From Thermoanaerobaculales bacterium (GTDB lineage Bacteria > Acidobacteriota > Thermoanaerobaculia > Thermoanaerobaculales > Sulfomarinibacteraceae), in assembly GCA_025456385.1 (NCBI GenBank), contig JALOKS010000043.1, forward strand, positions 1 to 12,171: a stretch of DNA of 12,171 nucleotides, in the 5' to 3' direction. The notes beneath the pieces were generated by a model. That model saw only the letters and a list, made by a program, of their open reading frames with translations, did no database searches and was not told where the DNA came from. Positions 6,532 to 12,171 of this stretch are shown here, in pieces. Position 1 is the stretch's first letter. The number at the start of each line of letters is the position of its first letter. Both the position numbers and the translations under genes were made by a program.

Positions 6532-7097
6532 TGCACCGGCGGGCGGCCCTCATCGCGCTGGCGGCGGTCGCGGCGATCGCGGTCCTGGTGTGGCTCGCGT
6601 CGAGCGGCGGCCCGCGCGCGCCGCAACCGCAGGCCGCGCTCACGGAGCAGGCGCCGACCCCGACGCCGGCGCCCGAGCAGCGCATCATGCTGCTGTTCGC
6701 CGGCGGCGACGGCCTGCTGCACCCCGAGCTGCGCTCGGTGCCGCTGCCCGCCGAGGTGGACGAGCGCATCCGGGTGGTCCTGCGGGAGCTGCTCGCGGGC
6801 CCGGGCGCCGCCTCGCGGCTGGCCCCGGTGGTGCCGTATGCGGCGTCGCTCGAGGCGGTCTTCATCGACGAGCAGGGCAACGCTTTTGTCGACCTGAGCG
6901 CGCCGCCGGAGCCCCTTGCCGGCTCGAGCACCGAGCTCCTGCTGGCCTACGGCGTGGTCGACTCGATCATCCTCAACTGCCCGGAGGTGAAGGCCGTGCA
7001 GATCCTCTTCGGCGGCCGCGAGGTGGCGACGCTCGCCGGCCACCTCGATCTCTCGCGGCCGCTCGCTCTCAACAAACGTTTCATCGCCGGCTCATGA
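6531..7097 (+). CDS. Membrane-anchored GerMN-domain protein
   Basis: The 188-residue product has an N-terminal membrane anchor or uncleaved signal (about 5-23), a Pro/Thr-rich linker (about 28-49) and a GerMN domain (about 50-175). The domain includes the typical segment VDERIRVVLRELLAGP (76-91) followed by FIDEQGNAFVDLS (111-123). GerMN was named from Bacillus spore-germination protein GerM but is common in non-spore-forming bacteria, where its exact role is not settled; no spore genes are seen here. The ATG shares one base with the amidase stop (TGATG), and the gene ends overlapping murI. Tight coupling to a wall amidase and to a peptidoglycan-precursor enzyme suggests a periplasmic, wall-associated role. 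The domain call is good; the function is inference. Confidence 0.85.
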   Translation: MHRRAALIALAAVAAIAVLVWLASSGGPRAPQPQAALTEQAPTPTPAPEQRIMLLFAGGDGLLHPELRSVPLPAEVDERIRVVLRELLAGPGAASRLAPVVPYAASLEAVFIDEQGNAFVDLSAPPEPLAGSSTELLLAYGVVDSIILNCPEVKAVQILFGGREVATLAGHLDLSRPLALNKRFIAGS

Positions 7098-7915
7098 GCG
7101 CGACCTCCGACCCGATCGGGATCTTCGACTCCGGGGTCGGCGGCCTGACCGTGCTCCGGGCGCTGCGCGAGCGCCTGCCGAGCGAGAGCTTCGTCTACCT
7201 CGGCGACACCGCGCGCCTGCCCTACGGCACCAAGACCGCCGCCACCGTGCAGCGCTATGCCCTCAACGCCGCGGCCCACCTCAGCGGCCGCGGCATCAAG
7301 CTCCTCGTCATCGCCTGCAACACCGCCTCCTCCTACGCCCTCGATGCGGTCGCCGACTCCTCGCGAGTGCCCGTCCTCGGCGTGGTGAGGCCGGGAGTGC
7401 GCGCGGCTCTCCTCACCGGCGCCGGCCGCATCGGGGTCATCGGCACCGAAGGCACCGTACGCTCGGAGTCCTACCAGAAGGCGCTGGCGGGGCTCGGCTC
7501 GGCGATCGAGGTCATGGCACTGCCGTGCCCGCTCTTCGTGCCGCTCGCCGAGGAGGGCTGGGGCGACCACCCGATCACCGACCAGATCGCCAGGCACTAC
7601 CTGCGGCCGATGCTCGCCTGGGGAGCCGAGACGATCATCCTCGGCTGCACCCACTACCCGCTCCTGCGCCCCTCTCTCGAACGGGTCGTCGGTCCCGAGG
7701 TGCGGCTGGTGGACTCGGCGCGCGCGGTCGCGGACGCGGTCATCTCGGACCACTCGGAGCTGATCGACACCTCGCACGGCGAGCCGGGAGCGGTCCGGAT
7801 CGAGCTCACCGACGCCTCCGAGCGCTTCCTGCGCATCACGAGCGGGATCCTCGGAGGCGAGCCCGAGCGCCTCGAGATCGTCGACCTCGATGCCGCGCCG
7901 GGGCCGACAGCCTGA
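7094..7915 (+). CDS. murI: Glutamate racemase
   Basis: Converts L-glutamate to D-glutamate, the second amino acid of the peptidoglycan stem peptide, in the cytoplasm. The 273-residue product is of normal length. It has the N-terminal motif IGIFDSGVGGLTVLRAL with Asp12 and Ser13, YLGDTARLPYG (35-45), catalytic Cys75 in VIACNTASS and catalytic Cys185 in ILGCTHYPLL with adjacent His187. Cofactor-independent two-cysteine racemization is well established for the family. The ATG at 7094 overlaps the stop of the GerMN gene by four bases (ATGA), so translation is probably coupled. It is the last gene of the envelope cluster, followed by a GC-rich hairpin. In several bacterial groups murI is near rph; here two genes lie between them. 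Confidence 0.97.
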   Translation: MSATSDPIGIFDSGVGGLTVLRALRERLPSESFVYLGDTARLPYGTKTAATVQRYALNAAAHLSGRGIKLLVIACNTASSYALDAVADSSRVPVLGVVRPGVRAALLTGAGRIGVIGTEGTVRSESYQKALAGLGSAIEVMALPCPLFVPLAEEGWGDHPITDQIARHYLRPMLAWGAETIILGCTHYPLLRPSLERVVGPEVRLVDSARAVADAVISDHSELIDTSHGEPGAVRIELTDASERFLRITSGILGGEPERLEIVDLDAAPGPTA

Positions 7916-7930
7916 GTCGCCCGGGGCAGG

Positions 7931-7954
7931 CCGGCCCGCGGCGGCCCGGGCCGG
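7931..7954 (+). terminator. GC-rich hairpin after murI, possible terminator
   Basis: CCGGCCCG (7931-7938) and CGGGCCGG (7947-7954) form a perfect 8-bp stem with an 8-base loop, starting 16 bases after the murI stop. No T-run follows (the next bases are AAAGGC), so as an intrinsic terminator it is incomplete. The rest of the gap to 8085 shows no convincing promoter for the following gene, only its ribosome site. Confidence 0.35.
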
Positions 7955-8085
7955 AAAGGCCACGAAGCTCCCCCGTCAACTCCGGTTTTCGGCCCGAACC
8001 TGTGGCAAGATCTCGGTCGAACGGCGGGGGCCGCCACACGCGCGGCGCGCAGCGCGCGGCCGCGAGCTCCCCGCGGGAGGACTCG

Positions 8086-9729
8086 ATGCTCCGGACCACG
8101 AGCCGTCGCCTCGCTTTCGCCTTTGCGCTCGCCGCGCTCGCCGTGCCGTGGTGGTCGGCCTCGGCGCAGGGGACATCGCCGACCCCGCAGCCGACCGCCG
8201 GCGAGCTCCTCGAGAGGGCGGTGCCGACCGCGCCGGTCGTCATCGACGGCGTCACCATCTTCCAGGTGCGGGGCAGCTCGGCCTTCCCGGCCGGCGAGCG
8301 CGCGGCCGCCATCGCCCAGCGCATCCGGGGTCTCGCCCGCGACCGGAGCTTCGAGGCCGAGAATCTGGAGATCCGCGAGAGCGAGGTCGGCACCGAGCTC
8401 GTCGCCGCAGGCCAGCGCGTGATGGTCGTGACCGAGGCGGATGCGGCGCAGGAGGGAAGCACCCGCCTCCAGGTCGCGACCCTCATCGCGGACCGCGTGC
8501 GCTCCACCATCCGGAGCTTTCGCGAGGCCCGCAGCCGCGAGGCCCTGCTCGCCGCAGGGCTCCAGTCGCTCGCCGCCACGGCCATCGCGGCGCTGGCCCT
8601 GCTGGCCGCCCGCTGGTTCTGGCGTCGTCTCGACGCCTTCGCCGAGCGCCGATTCAAGACCCACCTCCACAAGCTCGAGCAGCACAGCTTCCAGCTCGTC
8701 AGCGCCGAGGGTCTGTGGGCCGCGCTGCGGGGCACCTTGCGCGTCGGCCGCACTCTGACGGTACTGATGATCTGCTTCATCTACCTGGAGCTCGTCCTGA
8801 GCCGCTTCCCGTGGACCAGGCCCCTCGCTCTGCACCTCGTTGACTACGTCGTCGCGCCGCTGCAGGCCATGGGGGCAGCGCTGGCGGCGAAGGTGCCCGA
8901 TCTGGTCTTCCTCGCCATTCTGATCCTGGTCTTCCGCTACCTGCTCGGCCTGCTGCGGCTGTTCTTCGACGCCGTCGGCCGCGGCAGGATCACCTTCGAG
9001 AACTTCGAGGCGGCGTGGGCCGAGCCGACCTACAAGATCACGCGGCTGGCGGTGATCGCCTTCGGCCTGGTGGTCGCCTACCCCTACATACCCGGCTCGG
9101 GCTCGGCGGCCTTCAAGGGTGTGTCGCTCTTCATCGGCGTCGTCTTCTCGCTCGGCTCCTCGTCGGCCATCTCGAACCTGATCGCGGGCCTGCTGCTGAC
9201 CTACCGGCGGGCGTTCAGGCTCGGCGACCGCGTGCGGATCGGCGAGGTGATGGGCGACGTGATCGAGACCCGGCTGCAGGTCACCCACATCCGCACCGCC
9301 AAGAACGAGGAGGTCGTGGTCCCCAACTCGCTGATCCTCAACAGCCACGTCGTCAACTACAGCTCGCTCGCCGCCAGCCGTGGTCTCATCCTCCACACCA
9401 CGGTGGGGATCGGCTACGAGACGCCGTGGCGCCAGGTCGAGGCGATGCTGCTGATCGCCGCCGGGCGCACGCCCGGCCTGCTCGCCGACCCGCCGCCCTT
9501 CGTCCTGCACAAAGAGCTCGGCGACTTCTGCGTCACCTACGAGCTCAACGTGTACTGCGACAACCCGCACGCCATGATGTCTCTCTACACCGCGCTCCAC
9601 CGCAACATCCTCGACGTCTTCAACGAGCACGGGGTCCAGATCATGACCCCGGCCTACGAGGGCGACCCCGAGCAGCCCAAGATCGTGCCCCGGGAGGAGT
9701 GGTTCACGGCGCCGGCGCGGCGGGAGTAG
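8086..9729 (+). CDS. MscS-family mechanosensitive ion channel with periplasmic N-terminal domain
   Basis: Channel of the inner membrane that opens under membrane tension, protecting cells from osmotic downshock. The 547-residue product is about twice the size of minimal MscS. Residues 1-27 form a signal peptide (ALAVPWWSASAQ at the cut site). A soluble domain (about 40-150) precedes hydrophobic segments near 154-178, 222-240, 272-293, 318-336 and 342-375. The last is the pore helix with the MscS signature (GVSLFIGVVFSLGSSSAISN, 345-364), followed by the beta domain (AFRLGDRVRIGEVMGDV, then VVVPNSLILNSHVVNYS at 410-426) and a cytoplasmic C-terminal domain to about 525. The ATG at 8086 has GGGAGG five bases upstream. 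It stands alone between murI and a convergent barrel gene, and ends seven bases from it. Confidence 0.92.
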   Translation: MLRTTSRRLAFAFALAALAVPWWSASAQGTSPTPQPTAGELLERAVPTAPVVIDGVTIFQVRGSSAFPAGERAAAIAQRIRGLARDRSFEAENLEIRESEVGTELVAAGQRVMVVTEADAAQEGSTRLQVATLIADRVRSTIRSFREARSREALLAAGLQSLAATAIAALALLAARWFWRRLDAFAERRFKTHLHKLEQHSFQLVSAEGLWAALRGTLRVGRTLTVLMICFIYLELVLSRFPWTRPLALHLVDYVVAPLQAMGAALAAKVPDLVFLAILILVFRYLLGLLRLFFDAVGRGRITFENFEAAWAEPTYKITRLAVIAFGLVVAYPYIPGSGSAAFKGVSLFIGVVFSLGSSSAISNLIAGLLLTYRRAFRLGDRVRIGEVMGDVIETRLQVTHIRTAKNEEVVVPNSLILNSHVVNYSSLAASRGLILHTTVGIGYETPWRQVEAMLLIAAGRTPGLLADPPPFVLHKELGDFCVTYELNVYCDNPHAMMSLYTALHRNILDVFNEHGVQIMTPAYEGDPEQPKIVPREEWFTAPARRE

Positions 9730-9736
9730 CGCGCGC

Positions 9737-10780
9737 TCAGTCGGGGCCCTGCTCACCCAACCAGGTGAAGTTGTACGACACGCCGAGCGAGTCGAAGTCG
9801 CCGCCGATGCGGGTGAAGGCGCCGCGGCTCACCGCCACCCGCAGCGAGTGCCCCCGGGCGAGGCTCAGGGCGCAGGTGAGGCCGATGCGCGAGTTCTTCT
9901 GCTCGTCATCGCTGACCTGCTCCCCGATGGTGGTCTGACCGCCCCGCCAGAAGTTGGCGTCGACGGCGCCCCACACCCTGGGTCCGAAGGCGTAGCGCAG
10001 GTGGGCCTGAGCCGACAGGATCGGGTCCTGCTCGCGGGTCTGGCCGCCGAAGAAATCGGGGTTGTCGGTGAAGAGCCAGGCGCCGAGGTACGCGTCCACC
10101 GCCCAGCGCCCCATTACCTGCACCACGCCGAGCTCGGGTTTGAAGGCCCAGCGGTTGGTGCCGATGTTGATCAGCTTCGACGAATCGTACTCGCCGGTCG
10201 GCGCCCTGACCTCGAGGCTCGCCCCGACCAGAGTCCGGGCTCTGAAGGCCGCGAACTCCCGCGGGCTCATGGCCGGTGCGCCGAGGAGATTGATGGCGGC
10301 TCGGATGGCAAGATCCCCGGGTCCCGAGCGCTCGGCGGCCGCCGGCTCGCCGAGGTACAGACCCTCGAGGTCGCCCAGAACGTAGGGCACGAAGATCCCA
10401 ATGTTGGCCGATCGGCCCGCCAGCTTCAGCGTTCGCGTGTAGCCCGCCGCGGAGCTGGTGATCTTCGCGACCGCCTCGGAGATCGGCGCGGAGGGGTCGA
10501 ACGCGAGATCGCCGCTGCTGTAGGTCGTCGCCAGGGTGATGAGGTTGAGGCCGTAGGGTGCCGGCGTGTAGGCGGCCGGTACCAGCTCCTGCGCGGCCCC
10601 CGGGGCCGCCAGGCAAACCGAGAGCCAGAACCCACCGAGCGCCGCCGCCCGCGTGGCGCCGCGCGACCTTGCGATTCGGAGCGTTTCCGCGGCCAAAGTC
10701 CCGACAGAGGATACAGCAGGAACCGCCGCGACCACCGGCCGGAGCCCTCGGGCCAGCACACCTCCCTTCAACCTCCGCAT
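9737..10780 (-). CDS. Predicted outer-membrane beta-barrel protein (resembles the MetA phenol-degradation transporter family)
   Basis: The 347-residue product is translated from the ATG at 10780. A signal peptide lies unusually far in, with its hydrophobic core at about 47-60 and a likely cut after GAAQ (61-64). The rest is alternating beta-strand sequence with features of a barrel: YGLNLITLATTYSSGDL near the start, GASLEVRAPTGEYDSSKLINIGTNRWAFKPELGV (about 186-219) in the middle, and a C-terminal strand SLGVSYNFTWL. This pattern resembles the Phenol_MetA_deg family of putative outer-membrane transporters; that assignment is by eye and substrate is unknown. The roughly 45-residue stretch before the signal core suggests the true start may lie downstream, for example a TTG at 10696, but no strong ribosome site decides it. 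It is convergent with the MscS gene and divergent from rph. Confidence 0.75.
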   Translation of the reverse strand: MRRLKGGVLARGLRPVVAAVPAVSSVGTLAAETLRIARSRGATRAAALGGFWLSVCLAAPGAAQELVPAAYTPAPYGLNLITLATTYSSGDLAFDPSAPISEAVAKITSSAAGYTRTLKLAGRSANIGIFVPYVLGDLEGLYLGEPAAAERSGPGDLAIRAAINLLGAPAMSPREFAAFRARTLVGASLEVRAPTGEYDSSKLINIGTNRWAFKPELGVVQVMGRWAVDAYLGAWLFTDNPDFFGGQTREQDPILSAQAHLRYAFGPRVWGAVDANFWRGGQTTIGEQVSDDEQKNSRIGLTCALSLARGHSLRVAVSRGAFTRIGGDFDSLGVSYNFTWLGEQGPD

Positions 10781-10810
10781 TCCGAATTCAGAATTCCGAA
10801 TTCAGAATTC
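10780..10810. repeat. Heptad tandem repeat of GAATTC units in the promoter region between the barrel gene and rph
   Basis: Four GAATTC hexamers occur exactly every seven bases (10784, 10791, 10798, 10805), with spacer bases A, C, A. Equivalently, a 14-base unit TTCCGAATTCAGAA is repeated perfectly at 10780-10793 and 10794-10807. It begins at the annotated start codon of the barrel gene and ends where the rph -35 box should be, so it occupies the control region of both genes. Each hexamer is palindromic, allowing cruciform or slipped structures. Confidence 0.9.
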
Positions 10811-10828
10811 AAAATTTCCCTGCGCGTC

Positions 10829-10834
10829 TATACT
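10829..10834 (+). promoter_or_regulatory. Probable -10 box of rph
   Basis: TATACT matches the -10 consensus at five of six positions and lies 20 bases before the rph ATG. The ten bases CTATACTCGC around it are identical to those at the tRNA-cluster promoter (11742-11751), supporting the assignment. No strong -35 is seen; TTCAAA (10808-10813) is four of six but at a short 15-base spacing, and it overlaps the end of the GAATTC repeat. Confidence 0.5.
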
Positions 10835-10854
10835 CGCCGGCCAAGGAGCTGCCC

Positions 10855-11601
10855 ATGCGACCCGACGGCCGCGAGCCGCACGTGATCCGCCCCGTCACGA
10901 TCGAGCCCGACTTCATCCGCTACCCGGAGGGCTCGGTGCTGTACCGCGCCGGCGACACGGTCGTGCTCTGCAACGCCTCGGTTCTCGACCGCACCGCGCC
11001 CTTCCTGCGCGGCACCGGCGAGGGCTGGGTGACCGCCGAGTACGCGATGCTGCCGAGGGCCACGGACACGCGCTCCGACCGCGACGTCACCCGCGGCCAC
11101 CCGAGCGGGCGCTCGCAGGAGATCCAGCGCCTGATCGGCCGCGCGCTGCGCGCCGCGGTGCGCCGCGAGCTGCTCGGCGAGCGCACGCTGACCATCGACT
11201 GCGACGTCCTGCAGGCGGACGGCTCGACCCGCACCGCCGCCATCTCCGGCGGCTGGATCGCGCTCGTCCTCGCGCTCGGGCGGATGCACGAGCAGGGCCT
11301 GCTGCCCGCGTGGCCACTCGTCGAGCAGGTGGCCGGCGTCGCGGTCGGCCTGGTGGGCGGCGAGGCGCGGGTCGACCTCGACTACGGCGAGGACTTCGAC
11401 TGCGACGTCGACCTCAACCTGGTCTTCACCGGCGACGGCCGCCTGATCGAGGTCCAGGGCACGGCCGAGGGCGAGGCCTTCTCGCGGACCCAGCTCGAGG
11501 CCCTGCTCGACGTCGGGTGGCGGGCGGCGCAGCAGGTCGTCGCCAAGCAGCAGGAGGTGGTCACGCCGAGGCTGGAGCGACTTGGCCTCGCCCTGCCGTA
11601 G
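10855..11601 (+). CDS. rph: Ribonuclease PH
   Basis: Phosphate-dependent 3'-5' exoribonuclease that trims tRNA precursors to expose or approach the CCA end, and helps rRNA turnover; active as a ring-shaped hexamer in the cytoplasm. The 248-residue product is of normal length and begins RPDGREPHVIRPVTIEPDF. It has the GEGWVTAEYAMLPRAT segment (55-70), GRSQEIQRLIGRALR (85-99) with the phosphate-binding arginine region, and the family signature DCDVLQADGSTRTAAISGG (115-133). ATG at 10855 follows AAGGAG (10843-10848) at six-base spacing. It is divergent from the barrel gene and followed by a heptad inverted repeat, then the tRNA cluster. The position directly upstream of four tRNA genes fits its substrate, though these tRNAs have their own promoter. 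Confidence 0.96.
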   Translation: MRPDGREPHVIRPVTIEPDFIRYPEGSVLYRAGDTVVLCNASVLDRTAPFLRGTGEGWVTAEYAMLPRATDTRSDRDVTRGHPSGRSQEIQRLIGRALRAAVRRELLGERTLTIDCDVLQADGSTRTAAISGGWIALVLALGRMHEQGLLPAWPLVEQVAGVAVGLVGGEARVDLDYGEDFDCDVDLNLVFTGDGRLIEVQGTAEGEAFSRTQLEALLDVGWRAAQQVVAKQQEVVTPRLERLGLALP

Positions 11602-11614
11602 TCATCATTGGTTC

Positions 11615-11693
11615 TGAGTGTTGAGTTTTGAGTTACCCCCCGCCCGCCCCTGTCGACCAGGAGGGTGGTTGGGAACTCAAAACTCAACACTCA
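11615..11693. repeat. Inverted repeat built of 7-bp units, downstream of rph
   Basis: Arms 11615-11634 and 11674-11693 are perfectly complementary over 20 bp, separated by a 39-base GC-rich spacer that can itself fold (CCTG/CAGG around 11649-11661). Each arm is a run of seven-base units: GAGTGTT, GAGTTTT, GAGTT on the left, and AACTCAA, AACTCAA, CACTCAA, CGCTCA on the right, where the run continues to about 11700. It starts 13 bases after the rph stop and could form a terminator-like stem. No T-run follows the right arm, so the terminator role is uncertain. Confidence 0.85.
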
Positions 11694-11718
11694 ACGCTCA
11701 TCCCTGATGGGCCCGCCA

Positions 11719-11748
11719 TTGACACTGCGCGCCGCCAAAACCTATACT
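11719..11748 (+). promoter_or_regulatory. Sigma70-type promoter of the tRNA cluster
   Basis: TTGACA (11719-11724), a perfect -35 match, is followed after 18 bases by TATACT (11743-11748), five of six for the -10. Transcription should begin near 11755, about 45 bases before the first tRNA. It separates the tRNAs from rph. The stretch 11749-11801 shows no gene. Confidence 0.85.
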
Positions 11749-11801
11749 CGCTCTCCGCTTCACGGCGGATGTTCTTTGGCATCAACGAGTGGACTCCCAG
11801 T

Positions 11802-11879
<78 letters not shown>

Positions 11880-11900
11880 TCACCCCGCTCCTGGAAACCT

Positions 11901-11977
<77 letters not shown>

Positions 11978-11995
11978 CCTCCCCGTATCCCTTCT

Positions 11996-12072
11996 GGTGA
12001 GCGTAGCTCAGTTGGTAGAGCACAGGATTGTGGCTCCTGTGGTCGTGGGTTCGATCCCCATCGCTCACCCCA
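11996..12072 (+). tRNA. tRNA-His (anticodon GUG)
   Basis: Acceptor GTGAGCG (11997-12003) pairs with CGCTCAC (12062-12068), discriminator C at 12069, encoded CCA to 12072. An extra G at 11996 can pair with the discriminator C: this is the G-1 identity element of bacterial tRNA-His, so the mature 5' end is placed there. The anticodon stem CAGGA/TCCTG holds loop TTGTGGC with GTG at 12030-12032. Confidence 0.96.
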
Positions 12073-12075
12073 TAT

Positions 12076-12152
12076 GCGCCCGTAGCTCAGATGGATAGAG
12101 CGTCAGACTCCGGATCTGAAGGTCGCTGGTTCGAATCCAGTCGGGCGTACCA
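12076..12152 (+). tRNA. tRNA-Arg (anticodon CCG)
   Basis: Acceptor GCGCCCG (12076-12082) pairs with CGGGCGT (12142-12148), with a G-U wobble at the first pair, discriminator A and encoded CCA. The anticodon stem TCAGA/TCTGA holds loop CTCCGGA with CCG at 12110-12112. The T-arm is CTGGTTCGAATCCAG. Only three bases separate it from tRNA-His, so the two must be cut from one precursor. The window ends 19 bases later with no terminator in view, so the cluster may continue. Confidence 0.95.
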
Positions 12153-12171
12153 CCTTCCCGCCAGCCCCCGC

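Noticed and set aside
7654..9756. Minus-strand frame of 700 codons
   Set aside because: Antisense of murI and the MscS channel, rich in Arg, Glu, Asp and Gly with no hydrophobic or catalytic pattern. The plus-strand genes are clear.
10780..11700. Heptad repeats as a possible CRISPR array or insertion sequence ends
   Set aside because: Units are only seven bases with no unique spacers, and the two flanks of rph have unrelated units, no transposase and no target duplication. They are short tandem repeats.

Overview
The window is ordinary, gene-dense bacterial chromosome with very high GC and short intergenic gaps. A typical sigma70-like promoter style, an envelope amidase and an outer-membrane-type beta-barrel suggest a Gram-negative, aerobically respiring bacterium. 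The order amidase - GerMN protein - murI ... rph, the Ala/Lys-rich NuoC extension and the base composition would suit Acidobacteriota or a similar high-GC phylum. That placement is an inference at modest confidence; no 16S is present.

Left part (1-4438, all on the minus strand): comM (YifB-family AAA+ protein) is followed by nuoA-nuoB-nuoC-nuoD, the start of a respiratory complex I operon. The operon has its own near-consensus promoter (2745-2772) and tightly packed or overlapping genes. nuoD runs off the left edge and lacks only a short C-terminal piece, so the rest of complex I may continue beyond position 1.

Middle (4439-5103): a divergent control region separates comM from ssrA (tmRNA, plus strand, 4597-4946, encoded tag read as ADNNYALAA). 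A perfect 23-bp-arm inverted repeat sits between the two promoters, and a 20-bp-arm hairpin directly follows the tmRNA CCA end.

Right-middle (5104-7915, plus strand): a translationally coupled cell-envelope cluster of a secreted N-acetylmuramoyl-L-alanine amidase, a membrane-anchored GerMN-domain protein and glutamate racemase (murI), with stop/start overlaps of 1 and 4 bases. Next come a large MscS-type mechanosensitive channel (8086-9729) and, convergent with it, a predicted outer-membrane barrel protein (9737-10780, minus).

Right part (10781-12171, plus strand): RNase PH (rph) is flanked on both sides by short repeats built on a 7-bp period: four GAATTC heptads at its promoter and a 20-bp-arm inverted repeat of TGAGTTT-type heptads after its stop. 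The window closes with a four-gene tRNA cluster, Pro(UGG)-Arg(UCU)-His(GUG)-Arg(CCG), behind a TTGACA-N18-TATACT promoter. RNase PH (tRNA 3' trimming) lies directly upstream of the tRNAs.

I found no CRISPR array, insertion sequence, phage gene, toxin-antitoxin pair or defence system, and no evidence for a new biological system. The most distinctive signals are the non-coding repeats around ssrA and rph.
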